Below, in pieces: positions 11,435 to 23,321 of a stretch of 64,000 bases of DNA (its first letter is position 1; each line of letters opens with the position of its first letter). The translations under genes and the position numbers were made by a program. The stretch is from Hermatobates lingyangjiaoensis (Eukaryota > Arthropoda > Insecta > Hemiptera > Hermatobatidae). Where the stretch lies: assembly GCA_026182355.1 (NCBI GenBank), contig JAPFBL010000233.1, positions 1,488,001 to 1,552,000 of the forward strand. The letters run 5' to 3'. The notes beneath the pieces were generated by a model. The model was not told the DNA's origin. It ran no database searches and saw nothing but the letters and a program-made list of their open reading frames with translations.

Positions 11435-12069
11435 TCATACTAACCTCAGTGATAATAATAATATGCATGTATTTAACAAATTAGTTCATTAAATTGTCCA
11501 ATACCATTTGAAATGGTCGTTTATTATATTATATCATATTATATTACATACTGTTTAATAAAGTTAACTCATCTTTTCTTAAAAAATAGAGACATTATAA
11601 TCAATGAGCATTCTACTTGTCTAATGTAGTTTTAGAATGTATTTCAGTAAAAGCTTTTAGTAGACAGTCAGTAAAGTAATTGTTGTTTTGTGCGGTTTCG
11701 TTTTTTTGCTTCTCATTCCTTATCACTCTCTATAAATACTGCAGCTTATCTTTCTGTAAAACATTAGAGTTTATGAGAGGTAGTATGGTATAAAAATATT
11801 CGAAAGAGGAAACGATGTGTAAAAAATATTCATACCCACATCCAAAGCTTCTTTTTAAAAACACAAAGAATATTCTTTGTTTTTTTAAATAATACTGGAG
11901 AATCTTATTACATTTATAAAACTGTTTGTTAAATTGAATATGCTAGCAGGAATATCAACTTTTAATTATAAAACTAATATTAAAACCTGTTAACTAATAT
12001 ATTTCTATTTTTAAATTGTGCCAAGTGATAACAAACAAACATTGTTCTTTTATAATGGACATGTTTATT
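11435..12069. other. AT-rich stretch, nothing seen
   Basis: No gene or repeat family recognised. Confidence 0.5.
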
Positions 12070-12225
12070 TTAAATCATTAGTTGTGCAATCCGTAATTGT
12101 GTGATATTGACTCATACTGAGGTGAAATGGATAAACAAACAAAAGTCTCCACACAAATGAAGTTTTATTCAACGCGTTTCGAACACTTTGTGTTCATCAT
12201 CAGGAAGACACCAATGTTTTTCCAC
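12070..12225 (-). mobile_element. Family M PLE-derived unit
   Basis: On the minus strand: CTGATGA, spacer T, a perfect GAACAC/GTGTTC stem with loop AAA, then GAAACGCGTTG (12203-12177). A plus-strand copy of the whole roughly 150-bp unit lies at 26595-26757, including the distal CACACAATTACGG segment. A palindromic relative lies at 61674-61812. Confidence 0.8.
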
Positions 12226-12294
12226 TTTACCTCAGAATATTTATTTTAATATTTAAAAATCTGTGGTGCTCCACAATTGACGTTACTTCTGAGT

Positions 12295-12402
12295 ATAATA
12301 ACAAACTTATCTTAAGTAGGAACGACTTCTGTCTTCCGAGCGATTCACTTCTATTTACCTGATGACGAGTTCATCGAAATATTTTTTGTGGCTATATATA
12401 TA
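12295..12402 (+). mobile_element. Family H PLE-derived unit, 3' part
   Basis: Plus sense: CTTCCGAGCGATTCACTTCT, then CTGATGA, spacer C, a GA...TC closed loop and GAAATAT, running into a short TA tract. It faces the longer family H copy at 12405-12765, giving an inverted pair with the TA tract between. Confidence 0.65.
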
Positions 12403-12404
12403 AA

Positions 12405-12765
12405 CTACATTGGCAAAAAGAACACACAGAAATGAAGCAGAAACTCACTACTATATTTCGATGGCTTCGTCATTAGGAAGGTAGAATGGAGTCACTCCGC
12501 AGGCAGACCACGACTGGCCGGTGGTCTTGAAGAAACACTCAAACAGTGTGGCTAACTCATGGAGGAAGGGGAAGCAAGGATAGATAAAGAAATAAAAGCA
12601 AAATAAATTATAACGAATGAAAACAAAAATTATTAGCACATGTAAAAATCCTTAGCAAAAATAAAAAAAAGTAAGAAAACAAAAGATAAATAAAAGGAAT
12701 AATCAACGATTTAGGTTAAACCCAGGAGCAGATCTACCCCCCCCCCCCCCCCCCAGAATGCTTGT
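12405..12765 (-). mobile_element. Family H PLE-derived unit, long copy
   Basis: Read on the minus strand it matches 46200-46545. It has a GGAGCAGATC-type head next to a run of 18 C (12737-12754), a T-rich middle, a GCCAGTCGTGGTCTGCC region, CTAATGACGA...TCGAAATATAG and a TA tract. The motif has CTAATGA in place of CTGATGA. The open frame at 12451-12639 on this strand looks like chance. Confidence 0.7.
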
Positions 12766-12856
12766 TTCGGTTTAAATATTTTATTCGTTCCTTTGATTTC
12801 TTACTGTGGTTAAGACGTTGATTTTTATTTCAAATAATTATTGAAATATCTTGTTA

Positions 12857-13080
12857 TATATATCAACTTCTAAATTACACTAAGAAATTCGAAAATTGTA
12901 CAAAAGATCTTTCAATCAAAACAACTGGTCTTTGTCAGAGTCACACTAAAAGTGGAGTCAAATTCAGTTTCAGTGGGCTATGATGAAAACTGATTGTTTT
13001 AAACCATTTTATTCCCATTTCAAAACATTAGAATGTAGTTTAGAAATTTATTATAATTTCATTTGCTTAATATAAAATCA
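12857..13080 (-). mobile_element. Family J PLE-derived unit
   Basis: On the minus strand it carries CTGACAA, a spacer A, then a hairpin resembling family A (GACCAGTTGTTTTGATT) and GAAAGATC. The upstream part (AAATTGAATTTGACTCCACT-like, then CATTTTATTCCCATTTC on the plus strand) is shared with 14290-14400 in the opposite orientation. Confidence 0.6.
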
Positions 13081-13267
13081 TATTTTATATTTAGGCTGAA
13101 CCTTTATTTTATTCTTTATATATACAGCAAACATTCACTACTTAATAACATAAATGATATTATTTTTTTCAAAGAGTGTGTGCTCTAAATATTTTCCTCT
13201 CACTCCTGACTCTTTTTTGTCTTTGCACAGTTCTTCAATCTCTCATAACTTTACTAACTTATTGAAT

Positions 13268-13293
13268 TAAATATATATATATATATATATATA
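13268..13293. repeat. (TA)n microsatellite
   Basis: TA tract bounding the family O unit. Confidence 0.9.
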
Positions 13294-13480
13294 CTTTAAA
13301 TTACACAAAGCACGACACAGAAAAAAGAATAAAGAGTAAAGAGAAAAGAGAAAAGAATATAGTTCTCACTTACAGAATTCAATATTTCGAACTGTTGTTC
13401 GTCATCAGGAGTAGACTAGAAGAAAGGACGAAGTGAGAGAGATATCCCCACGTCGAAGAACGGAGCGCGAAAATATATAT
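13294..13480 (-). mobile_element. Family O PLE-derived unit
   Basis: On the minus strand CTGATGA (13408-13402), spacer C, a perfect GAAC/GTTC stem with loop AACA, then GAAATATTGAATTCTG (GAAA at 13388-13385). The unit ends in (TA)n at both sides (13293 and about 13475). Confidence 0.7.
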
Positions 13481-14289
13481 ATATAAGTTCACTATCTCAT
13501 AATGTTTTTTACAAAATTTATTTTTCACGTTTTTCAAACATGATTACAAATATGATCTATATGAATCAATAGAGTATTTCGGATTACACGGGAAAATTTT
13601 TGAATTACTTTAATTTTTTATCTATATTAATGGAAAATTAATTCATTTATTTTTTGACATTGTAATTATAAACCAAAAATAAAAATCATTGCAATAAAGT
13701 TGATTTAATTTTATATGTTCTTTATAAATAATTCTGATTTTAATCATTTATATACATGCTATTAAATTTGAGAATTATTAATCAATGCATTTATTATTAA
13801 TTCTCAATTAATTGAAGTTTAATAATTAGCGAATGAGTTTGATTGCTGATAATGATATAAGATGATTTCGTTAATAATGTAAGAGATAGAATTCGAGGCG
13901 AAAGGTAGGGCGTAATTAGGGTAAGGCCCGCACTTGGCAACTCGGCGTGTCTGGAGCCTTATTAGAGCTAACCAGCAACCACTGCGCCAGTTAGTTATTC
14001 CATAGTTAGCCCAACATGTCGGTCCCTTTGTTAATTTTAATTACAAGTAAATAGACTAGTACTAATTTTGTCTCTTAACTGGTCAAGGCTTCTTTATTAT
14101 TAGTTTTAATTTCAGTTAATGAATATTAGAAATATTCATTTCAATATTTAACAGAAATTAAAACCATTGGGTTGATAATATAAGAATAAATTTGTGGATA
14201 CAAAAATAACAGTGATTACCTCAATTACCATGACTATTTCTCAACTGCAGCTTCTCTCTTGTGTTTAGAAATAAATTTATTATAAATTT
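13481..14289. other. AT-rich stretch with GC-richer island 13870-14040
   Basis: The island (CGAGGCGAAAGG... to ...CATGTCGGTCCC) is clearly less AT-rich than its surroundings. It has no long open frame and no recognised family. It could be conserved non-coding DNA or an untranslated exon. The rest is simple AT-rich DNA. Confidence 0.35.
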
Positions 14290-14592
14290 CTAAACGACAT
14301 TCTAAAGTTCTGAAATGGGAATAAAATGGCTTAAAACAATCGGTCTTCATCATAGTTCCACTAAAAGTGAATTTGACTCCACTTTCAGTGTGACTCTATA
14401 AGATATAAATAGTCTCAGAATGTGTAAATATGAAAGAAAAAGTTTGGGCCAGTTGATTTTTTTATTCCCCGTGGAACTAAAAGAACATGCAGGACACTAG
14501 AGAAACTCTCTAAAAAGGTAACCAAGCATGAAATAGGCATAACATTTTTAAATGCTTCTTTGCAAGAAGGATTGCTACTAACCTTCACTAAT
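14290..14592 (+). pseudogene. Penelope-like element, ORF N-terminal fragment with upstream region
   Basis: From about 14483 the plus strand reads a coherent frame with TLEKLSKKVTKHEIGITFLN followed by ASLQEGLLLTFTN. This resembles the N-terminal helix of PLE polyproteins (LEKL..K...H...I.FL..CL.E.LLP). The frame runs straight into (TA)n at 14591. The upstream 14290-14400 is shared in inverse orientation with family J (12857-13080) and has a decayed motif. It is cut in the same part of the frame as the pieces at 7085, 28570, 34170 and 42890. Confidence 0.7.
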
Positions 14593-14603
14593 ATATATAT
14601 ATA

Positions 14604-14741
14604 TATAACAAGATTTCACATAAACACGTGAAATAACAATCAATGATCAAACAGCAATATGAAATGGGGAAAAAGACTAAGATTTTTTAACTGTAACAAG
14701 CGGTCTTCGTCAGAGTCAAAAACCCAGCTGACTCTGGGTTT
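14604..14741 (-). mobile_element. Family A unit bounded by TA tracts
   Basis: Sense minus strand. It is complete from AACCCAGAGTC through the hairpin (CTGACGA present) to TTTATGTGAAATCTTGTT. A very short inverted piece (CAGCTGACTCTGGG) at the centre shows it was once a palindrome. Confidence 0.8.
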
Positions 14742-14756
14742 ATATATATATATATA

Positions 14757-15017
14757 TATGAATAATAATCAAAATAACACTTGATATAATAGATGGATTA
14801 ATTTACCACAATGAAAACAATTTTTTAAAACAATGCTCTAAGGCCTTTCGTTAATACATCTTCGGAGAGCAAGTGAACTAAAAAAACAATAGTTTACTAT
14901 TGTAAACTATTAGTTTACAGTGTTTTTTTAGTTCACTTGCTCTCCGAAGATGTATTAACGAAAGGCCTTAGAGCATTGTTTTAAAAAATTGTTTTCATTG
15001 TGGTAAATTAATCCATA
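14757..15017. mobile_element. Family G head-to-head palindrome
   Basis: Two arms of about 110 bp form an almost perfect inverted repeat centred near 14900 (AGTTTACTATTGTAAACTATT). The plus arm reads CTTGCTCTCCGAAGA (CCGAAGA 14944-14950), spacer T, GTATTAAC closed stem, GAAAGGCC, then TTGTGGTAAATTAATCC and (TA)n. The left arm is the mirror image and continues into unrelated AT-rich DNA after a TA tract. Confidence 0.85.
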
Positions 15018-15042
15018 TATATATATATATATATATATATAT
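15018..15042. repeat. (TA)n microsatellite
   Basis: TA tract at the right end of the family G palindrome. Confidence 0.9.
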
Positions 15043-18000
15043 TACATTGTGCTATAAGATGATATTTATAATCATTTTACTTTATTGCTCAATTTTATGT
15101 CTAATATAGATATTGATTGGTTATTTCATATAAGTAATGAGGTTATATAATTGGGGTCACTATTGGGTCTGTAGTCGAGATGAGAATCACAGATAAAAGT
15201 GATAATGTCTAATATGCCATAGCTGTCAAGGGCTCAGCCTCTTTCTGTTATTTAGGGTAGAAACCCTGAATCTCAGAAGACAGCTACTATCTTGTGATGC
15301 AATAAAGGGCTTGATCTTGTACAGGGATGTCACCCTTTGTTCTCCCATCATCACTTAAAAACAGAAGGGTAGTTGTAATTGGTTCTATATTTCCATTACC
15401 CAAGTATTTGAGTTAGTATAGTCATTTTATATTATTGAATTTGATTCATCGCACGAGTATCCCCTAAATATATTTGGTACCTAGTTTCTTTTTTGGCTAC
15501 CTAATTATAATCTTTTGGCTTTTTCATGGTGATCAGAAAAGTCTGTTTTTTTTTGTTTAGAACCTATTCATCACATGACCTGAGTATAACTTCATCCCAA
15601 TTGAAAGGGAAAGAAAACAGTCAGCAGTATATGCTAAAAGTTGACAATACGGAGGCTTCAGTAACCTACATGAACAGAAACATAAACCTAGGCGTAAAAG
15701 AATGATTAGTGTTTACATAGTAAATGAGTTTATCAATGATTCAGATATGAAAACTAAAGAAATAATGAGGGTTTAAAGCATATTGAAAAGTAAGTTAAAG
15801 ATAAAAGAACAGAAACGAATTTAATAGACACAAAATTGAGAAAAAAGAAATATCAAGTGGAACAAACATCAAAGGAATCCCAGGTCGGAAACACAGTTAC
15901 TTGGTTTGGTACAATATCGTGCCTGGGCCTTTTTTATCATATCCGCCTGGAAACGCTCTTATCGCTGTTACTGAGTCTGTCATTTATTTACACTCATAAG
16001 AGCAGTGGTTGTAAATAAAACTTGGGCAGCTGTTTAGGTGAATCTCTGCTTATCAAAGAACCACTTGTCACTCTCTGGAAAGGAGTAAACTTCTTTTGAT
16101 TTATTTACCCGGGTAGCAATAAAATACCACAACCCCTACCTGAATTTTTGAGTAACAGAATTACTCTTAAGATGAAGGTGAAATACGAACTAATATAAGC
16201 TTTGAACATAAATTTGTTGTAGGAGACTTGTAACATTAATACTGAAATCTGAAATACCTGATAACTCTAATCTAATAATCTAATCTACGAAGGTGATTAC
16301 CTTCGTTTGTTGTCCAAATCTACATAAGAAGAACAAATTCAAGTTGTTAGAAGCCATTGTTATGTAAACAAAATTATGCATATCTTGATTTTAGCTTCAA
16401 GAAGTCAAGAAATAATGATATAGTTTAGAATAATAGATCTGTGAAAAGAATGTATAGATATACTAAACGGTGTTGTGCATAGATATACTAAGTTGTGTAT
16501 AAGAAAATTATTTATTATATTCGTATGAACCTTTCTTCAGGTTTTGATACACGAACCAACATTTAAGGTTTCACAGGATTTTCTGTGGACAAGACAGTTT
16601 TTAGCGGATTGTTTTCAAAATAGCAATGCTGAATTGACAAATATATTAAATATTCTAAACCAAAAGAAAACACAAGCAATATAATTTGGAAGAAATATAG
16701 GGTTTTGTGGTTATACAGTATTTTCATATTGGAAAGAAATGAACAAATAATCAACACCCTTTTTCAATCTCATTAAACATCAAGATAACTGGAAAGCCAA
16801 GCCGCATTCTAAGGGGAGGATGTGATTGGAATAGAATTCATTTCCTTTAGGTTTTGTAGAGTATTTCTAATGACTTTTGGATGGTAAAATATCAAAAAAG
16901 GAAAGTATTTTAAGAAAAGTGATTGTTCTGTAAAGCCATTTCAAGATTGATCTCTCTGTCTTCCCCGAGATATCTTTAGTCAACTTCTTATTTTATGCCA
17001 GCAGCATTATTTTATCAGGCTTTTACCATTAACATCCTTGCAGCCCAGTATAACTCATGTTAGGGCAACCCTTTGCAGTCGGCAAGGGTCGGGCATTTTC
17101 TTAGCTACTGCCCGGAAATTTCAATAATTTCCTCTCATTTGCCACATCCTGTACAGTGCGATCTTTCACCAACCCAGTCCGATGGAGCAATCAACATGCC
17201 TTAAATCTCATATTACAGAATTATCCTGAGGAAAAATGACACCATATTTGACTTCATAACAGTTTTTTTTTTCAAACAAATGGATACTGAGTACAGTGAT
17301 AACAAATTTTTGTAGGTCGATATCATCAGCTGTGTCATTTATTTATTACACCAAGAGATGTAACATTATAAATAAAATTCCTTTCTTTCTTCATTTACTA
17401 AGATTTAGCATTGATTATTGTTCAAAAGAAGGACAATGCTGCTCCTTTGCTAATCTATATCTACTTCAGGTATAGTCAAACAACATCACAGTTTCATTTT
17501 ACATTCTGCTAGATTTTCCAGTACCGATAAAGTTCAGATTAAGGATCCTGAATATCGTTACATTATTTCAAATCGTGCAGAATTAGAACTTACGGGTTTT
17601 ACGTTCATTACATAACAATGTTCTGTATGAATTCATCCAAATACATAGTTCTCTGATGCATCTCATTTACTTTATTTAAAAAAAAAAATTTTTTTCTTAG
17701 AATGTTCTAACTTTAAAATAGTATTGTTTATAAAAAAAAACTCAAGTAAAGATCATATTCAAAGAGAACCCCTATTATGATCAAATAACTTTTAAATTTC
17801 TACAAATTTAAAAAAATTGTGTCAAGCAAAAAGAAAAAAAAGAATAAAGGAAAGAAGAATTTTACTGAGTGGTAAGAGTATGTTTGTCAGAAAAAAGTGG
17901 TTTGTTTTAATTTTTTTTGGGTAGTTTTTGCATTTTTTGAGATTGTTTCTTTATACATTGAAGATAAATTATTACTGAATAAAAAAAGAGGTAACAAGAG

Positions 18001-18372
18001 CTCTTAATCACTACACCAGCAATTTTATACAAAGCTATACAATTAGGAGTATATGAAATGTTCTTCAAAATGGGCAGAACACAAAGAGTGTTACTCGATA
18101 CGAGTGTTACTTGATATTTTGTCAAATTATTGACAAAATTGAAAAGATCTTTCAATAATGATTCTTCATATATAGTCATTAGTAGCAGAAGGAATCGGTA
18201 TGGAAGGCAAGCCAGTACTGAGTATTTTGGCAGTTAACTTCTTCTCTTGAAGACGATGGATATAAGAATATAGTTGTGGTTTTCTGATGTTCAATGAGCT
18301 TGTTTAGTCTGTTTAATCCATTTCTGATAATCTTATAAATAGTTGAATATTGAAAAACCATAGATTTTAAAC
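15043..18372. other. AT-rich stretch, no gene seen
   Basis: No supported gene. A GC-richer patch lies at about 17030-17210 (GCAGTCGGCAAGGGTCGGGC), with no open frame. A short segment at 18040-18085 (AATTAGGAGTATATGAAATG...) recurs at 21113-21160. Both are unexplained. Confidence 0.35.
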
Positions 18373-19202
18373 CAGAGGTGTCAAACATATTTTGGTCTGG
18401 GGGTCCAATATAACGTTTTCTGATTTCCAAGGGGCCAGGCCAATAAGGTAATTGCAAAATTATATAGAACTAATATTAAGTCACTTTTTTCTTTGATTAG
18501 TCACTAATACTAGTAGTAACTCAATTATAAAAATGTTTCTTAAAATCCCACTCTCTGAATGCACTTTTCTCCTTATTATAAGAGATATTTCCCTGGTGAA
18601 GGTGCATGGACAACGGAAAAAAGGGCGTACAGACACTGAACAGAAGTTCAGTGCTTCCACCTCCTTGTGTAGCTTCCATCTTTGTGCTTCTTTAATGTGT
18701 CTGAGCGTACTAAATCACTTTGCCTGTTTTGATCGCTGTGCACCCTAGCTTTCCAGCCATTTACACCATTAGATCAAATCAGGTAGACAATTTAACGTGT
18801 TGCCCTTCTTGTCACCTCCAAGTTTAGCCACCCAAATTTGGGGTGTCCGAGGTGGACCTCGCGGAGGCGGGCACCACGATTCTACGTCGCGCATTAGACC
18901 AATATAAACTATTCGCGCAGTTATACCAGGAGGACGAAAACAGTTATACCCCCGGTATTAAGGTGGATCAATTACCTTACTACCATATTCCTCACCGCCA
19001 ATTTTTTTTAATTTTTTTTTTAAAAAAAAGTGTTTTTTTAAAACGCTTTACCTATAGCGGGAAATATAAGAACCATAGGTTTTCAAGAATATTAGAGAAA
19101 AGTCATTATTTTTTTTATAATAATGACGATTTATTCCCCGGGCCGTGCTGAACCGCCATGTGTTCTGGATCCGGCCCTCGAGCCGCATATTTGACACCTC
19201 TG
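18373..19202. mobile_element. Short non-autonomous hAT (Buster-like)
   Basis: The left end is CAGAGGTGTCAAACATAT and the right end is its inverse with CAGAGGTGTCAAA intact, the first 13 bases being identical. Immediately outside are TTTTAAAC (18365-18372) and TTTTACAC (19203-19210), an 8-bp target duplication with one mismatch. These fit the nnnTAnnn target reported for Buster-type hAT transposons. The 830-bp body has no transposase. It holds a GC-rich reading frame (see next entry). Confidence 0.85.
18831..19010 (+). pseudogene. Unidentified coding-like segment inside the hAT
   Basis: A frame open from 18828 reads VSEVDLAEAGTTILRRALDQ and continues through YKLFAQLYQEDENSY to a short KVDQLPYYHIPHRQF end. 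It then falls into T-rich and A-rich inverted DNA at 19003-19040. Codon composition and GC content are unlike the surrounding DNA. There is no ATG; the first possible start is GTG at 18843. I do not recognise the protein. It could be a captured piece of a host or foreign gene, or a transposase remnant of a type I cannot name. It lacks the hAT dimerisation motif. Confidence 0.35.
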
Positions 19203-22016
19203 TTTTACACAAATTCATCAAATTAATAAACCAGTTAATTACAATCGAAAGATAAGAAGGAGGAATTATCATATTTTAAAAAGGTAATTATGACAGAACA
19301 GAGAATATGATCTTCTTGGTCATTCTGGATAGAGGGCTACAGATGTATTGAAGGGCTGTATTTTAAGGAACACGAGAAGGATAATGGGGGCTGACGGTTG
19401 GCACGAGGTCAGATGACGATGGATACAGCCGATGGAAGTGACAAACCTCTGACCCCTCCCACCTATTTGCCAGAGATAGGTTTAACAAATTTATAACACT
19501 CTCCTCGCCGTCTACCCAAAACACTAAATCCCACTCGCAATAAATACTCGTTTAGACCTTCCCTTCTTCCCAGCCTCACCATTAATTGAGCGCCAGAATA
19601 AATTTCATTTTTTTTTTTAAAACATTGCATAAATCATGTAAATGGTTGGATGGCATTATAGAAAGCTCAATAACTGCGAATATAATCTCGTGTATATACC
19701 TTGGCGAACCTTCCAGTCATTAAACCCCCTTTATCTGTACCGCCTTGTGCAGTTTATACTTGCCGGAGATCATTGTCAACCTCTAAACCCACTACTCTTT
19801 GATATTTCCTTTATTTCTATATAATTTTCATCAATGAATCACATTTTTGTTTTATTATTTTCCTTCTTTTTGTTTTGCTTTTTCTAATATTAATCCAACA
19901 AAAAGATACTTTAATTCCATCCCTACTAATGTTTATTTGACTTGTCTTCAACTCCAGGCAAATATAATAACTATTCCACTATCTATGATTTACACAAAAA
20001 AATGGTTTAAATAAACTATTTTACGCATAGTAATCTAAATAATATATTGCTTATAAAATAAGTCAAAAAATGCGTAAACTAAAGTTCTTAGTTTACCATT
20101 AACATAACTGACTGCTAAATTTCTTGTTTGTTGTGTTTAAAAATAAATGAATATGTACATTATTATATTTTTTTTTCTAAAAAAATGGTGCGAGTCACAA
20201 TACGACCTTCACTTACTTAGGTATAGGTTAGACGATTTCTTAGGGTGATGATAGTCGCATCACGTTAGTACTGTTGAAGCCTTTGGTGCTTATAACTTTC
20301 CGAACAAATATTTTCTATTTGATTTCTACCTTTCTATCTGTTTGATCAATTTTACTCTAATTTAATATTGATATGTCTATTTTACTCTCTTTTAAAACGT
20401 TTTATACAGGATAAAACATGGTTTTATGTTCTCTGAAAGGTAAATTTATCGTACAAGACTATTTCATCTCTCATGTGGGAAATTTTGGTTTTTGACCTAA
20501 CTTTCAATCTTTGATCTTCTGTACCAATACATCATTCACCCTGTTAAACCATACTTGAAATGTAAGAGAACCAGTAGCAAGTTCAAAAATTTGTAAATTT
20601 GGCTTAGAATATTGTCATGAAATATTAGAATAAGAAAACAGTATTTAAAAAAATGTAGAAACAGAGGAAATAGTGTTTCCTAAACAATGAAAATAATATA
20701 ATTATTATATACGGTAAAAAATGATTATTGATGAATTTTGTACCAAAGATATCAACTTTAAATGAATTACTCTTATGTGCAATTTACTGTCTTTGAATGA
20801 AGGGATAGAATAGTAACGTAAATTACACTGCAAAGTAATTACAACAGAAATGTGATAAATATGAGCACAAATTCATCACAGGAGCTGAATTTGAAACCTT
20901 GAAAAGAAAACTAAAGCATTTTGCTATTTGAAGATCTATTTAATCATTCAGGATAATTTGAATGTTTTGATTATTCTTAAACATGGAATACACAACAACT
21001 TCTCCAAGATTAAACAAACAAATATATTTATTTATAAATTATATATTCACGAGTGATTCATTCTAAAGTACCATTCATGATGCTGAAAATTCGTAAGAGG
21101 AATACCACTTCTAATTAGGAGTAGATGAAATGCTCTTCAAAATGGACTGAAAACAAGAAGATTTACTCCCGAAGATGGATGTGGAGCAAAAACAGTTGTC
21201 TTTCAATACGCATGAAGTAGAAGAACAACTGCACTCAAATGATTGAATATTCAAGTAAGAGTACAAGAAAAATTGCTCTTGAAGATGTACGAGTACAAAA
21301 TCATAAAAAAACACTCTAAAAAATGCAACAGAAGTAGTTATGAAATTGTTTATACCAATCACTTAGTTCTAACAAAATCCAATGTTTATATCGCTTTTTT
21401 TTTGTATACAAAAAACCAAGTTCATCTTGTAATTTGTATATTAGAAAATTGTTTACAAAATTGCAAATTGATAAATTTTTTAAATAACAAAAAATAAAAA
21501 AAAGTTTTTAAATAAAATTTATTTAAAATAATTTATAAACATTTTGTAAATAAATAAATAAATATAAATATTTATACTAATTTGTTCCATTAAAATTTTA
21601 CAAGTTAAATTTTGTGCAAAAATTGTACAAAAAAAAGTAAGCTATGAAAAAGTATGTTAAATACAGACATTATATTTATAAGAAATATTAAATACAGGTA
21701 GTAACTTGGATTAGGCTGAGGATTGGAGTGGGCCTGAAGGAACCAAATTTCTACTTATAGACTCTTTAAACTACTTGGGGGTGCAACTCAGGCATTTGTT
21801 TGAGAATTTAGAAAACAAATGTCATAAAAACTAAACCCATGGAATTGGGATTTATTGTTTAGGTTGCAGTAATCACTGACGGATACTTATGACTCTTCAT
21901 ACAGTGACTCAGATTAGTAGAAACTAAACTAGGGTGAAGGTATAAGAGTAGGTGAAGTTGAAGTGATGTATGATGTGCCGTGGATACAAGTACTAGGGTA
22001 GTTATAAGGAAGGAAT
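19203..22016. other. AT-rich stretch, no gene seen
   Basis: A GC-richer patch lies at about 19380-19580 (GGGGCTGACGGTTGGCACGA), without a useful open frame. The segment at 21113-21160 resembles 18040-18085. No repeat family or exon could be supported. Confidence 0.35.
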
Positions 22017-22337
22017 AGGTTAGGTTAGGTTGCAGTGGCAGTTCCACAAGGGAGCACACGTAGGCCGAGCATTAGCCCTTTGTGATACAACACAATGAAG
22101 ATTCATTCTACAGTGGGAGATCCGATTTTGCCCACTCAAGGTTACTTATAGTAGGGATCTTTAACGAGTACCTGACAACGTACAGGCTCGGGACCGACGG
22201 TTTAACGTCCTTCTTCAAGAGACGACGTGCTCAGATTTATTCACCTCCCGCGTGAATAAATCAAGGGCCAGGTGGGGATCGAACCCCGGTCCTATCAGTG
22301 CAGAGGCGAGTACGTAACCACTAAGCTAGCCTGGCCC
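22017..22337 (-). mobile_element. tRNA-derived SINE, near full length
   Basis: On the minus strand the head GGGCCAGGCTAGCTTAGTGG contains a pol III A box. GGGGTTCGATCCCC forms the B box about 50 bases later. The body continues through ATTTATTCACGCGGGAGGTG and GAGCCTGTACG to a tail of repeated CCTAA units near 22017-22033. Related copies: 27088-27409, 28714-28880 (head), 29738-29911 (tail) and 47800-48052. The CCTGGC...GGCCAGG flanks give the head a tRNA-like acceptor stem. Confidence 0.9.
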
Positions 22338-22967
22338 TTAAGGAAAGAATAAGTGAATCATTTTCGATTAGCGTCTAAAAGAGGCATATTAATGGCATTG
22401 CTTAGATAATGCTGCCAAAATTACTTGTTTACAAAAATATAAGTCGAAATACAGTTATAAAATAAAAAATAAATGAAGTAAACGTTGGTTATTGAAGGAG
22501 CAGTATAGTGGCCGCCACTGGACGTGAAGAGCAACACGAATCCCCTCTATATTGCTTCCTCCTGCCCTAGCAGCCACTCCAGCCTCCATTTCTTGCGACA
22601 ATATTATCATTTCTTATTATAGACGGTTCTCTTCTGCCACCCTTATCTCTGAACAGCACTGTCCACTTTATAAACCAATAACCCCCTTCGCCTTTACCAC
22701 CCCTACTCCTAACCCCCTCCATTCTTGAGCAAACTGTTTGCCCTTCTCTTCTAACCATCCTGTTTGTACAGAATAACATTGTAATCTTTGAACCAACTGC
22801 ACTAATAAAGAAATCTCGCAAAACAAACACTCTCTTTTGACATTTATTATTAACTTAGACATTTTTAAAATTTATATTTACAAATATTATATTAATTTAT
22901 AATTTTATAAATTTATATACATTTTGTATCATTTATAATTTTTATAAATTAATTGAAATTTTATTTT
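22338..22967. other. Stretch with C-rich patch, no gene seen
   Basis: The part 22490-22840 is rich in CCTCC/CCACTCC-type sequence on the plus strand. It is open on the minus strand in two frames with no recognisable domain. Nothing can be assigned. Confidence 0.35.
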
Positions 22968-23060
22968 GGGTGGGTTTTTGACTCTGGCAAAGACCGCTTG
23001 TTTTGGTTGAAAGATATTAGTCTTATTTTCCCTATTTCTTATTGTGGTTTTATCATTGAT
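22968..23060 (+). mobile_element. Family A unit, single arm
   Basis: Plus sense: GGTTTTTGACTCTGGCAAAG, then hairpin, GAAAGATATTAG, CTATTTCTTATTGTGG, ending at a TA tract at 23059. The core reads CTGGCAA instead of CTGACGA. Confidence 0.75.
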
Positions 23061-23068
23061 ATATATAT

Positions 23069-23283
23069 AAAGATTTTACATTAACACGTGAAATAACAAT
23101 CAATGATCAAACCACAATAAGAAATGGGAAAACAAGACTAAGTTCTTTCAACCGTAACAAGCGGTCTTCGTCAGAGTCAAAAACCCAACGTTTGACTCTG
23201 GGTTGGGTTTTTGTCTCTGACGAAGACCTCTTGTTACGGTTGAAAGATCTTAGTCTTGTTTTTCCATTTCTTATTGTGGTTTG

Positions 23284-23287
<4 letters not shown>
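23069..23287. mobile_element. Family A head-to-head palindrome
   Basis: Both arms are close to full length and meet near 23190 (AACCCAACGTTTGACTCTGG). The left arm has AAGTTCTTTC and the right arm AGACCTCTTG as small differences. The right end runs into (TA)n. Confidence 0.85.

Positions 23288-23320
<33 letters not shown>
23287..23320. repeat. (TA)n microsatellite
   Basis: TA tract at the right end of the family A palindrome. Confidence 0.9.

Positions 23321-23321
<1 letters not shown>

Noticed and set aside
18040..18085. Short repeat shared with 21113-21160
   Set aside because: Too short and diverged to name as an element; mentioned only in the stretch descriptions.
22274..22331. Functional tRNA gene
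   Set aside because: A and B boxes are present, but the sequence is the head of a multi-copy SINE and does not fold into a full cloverleaf with a clear anticodon arm.
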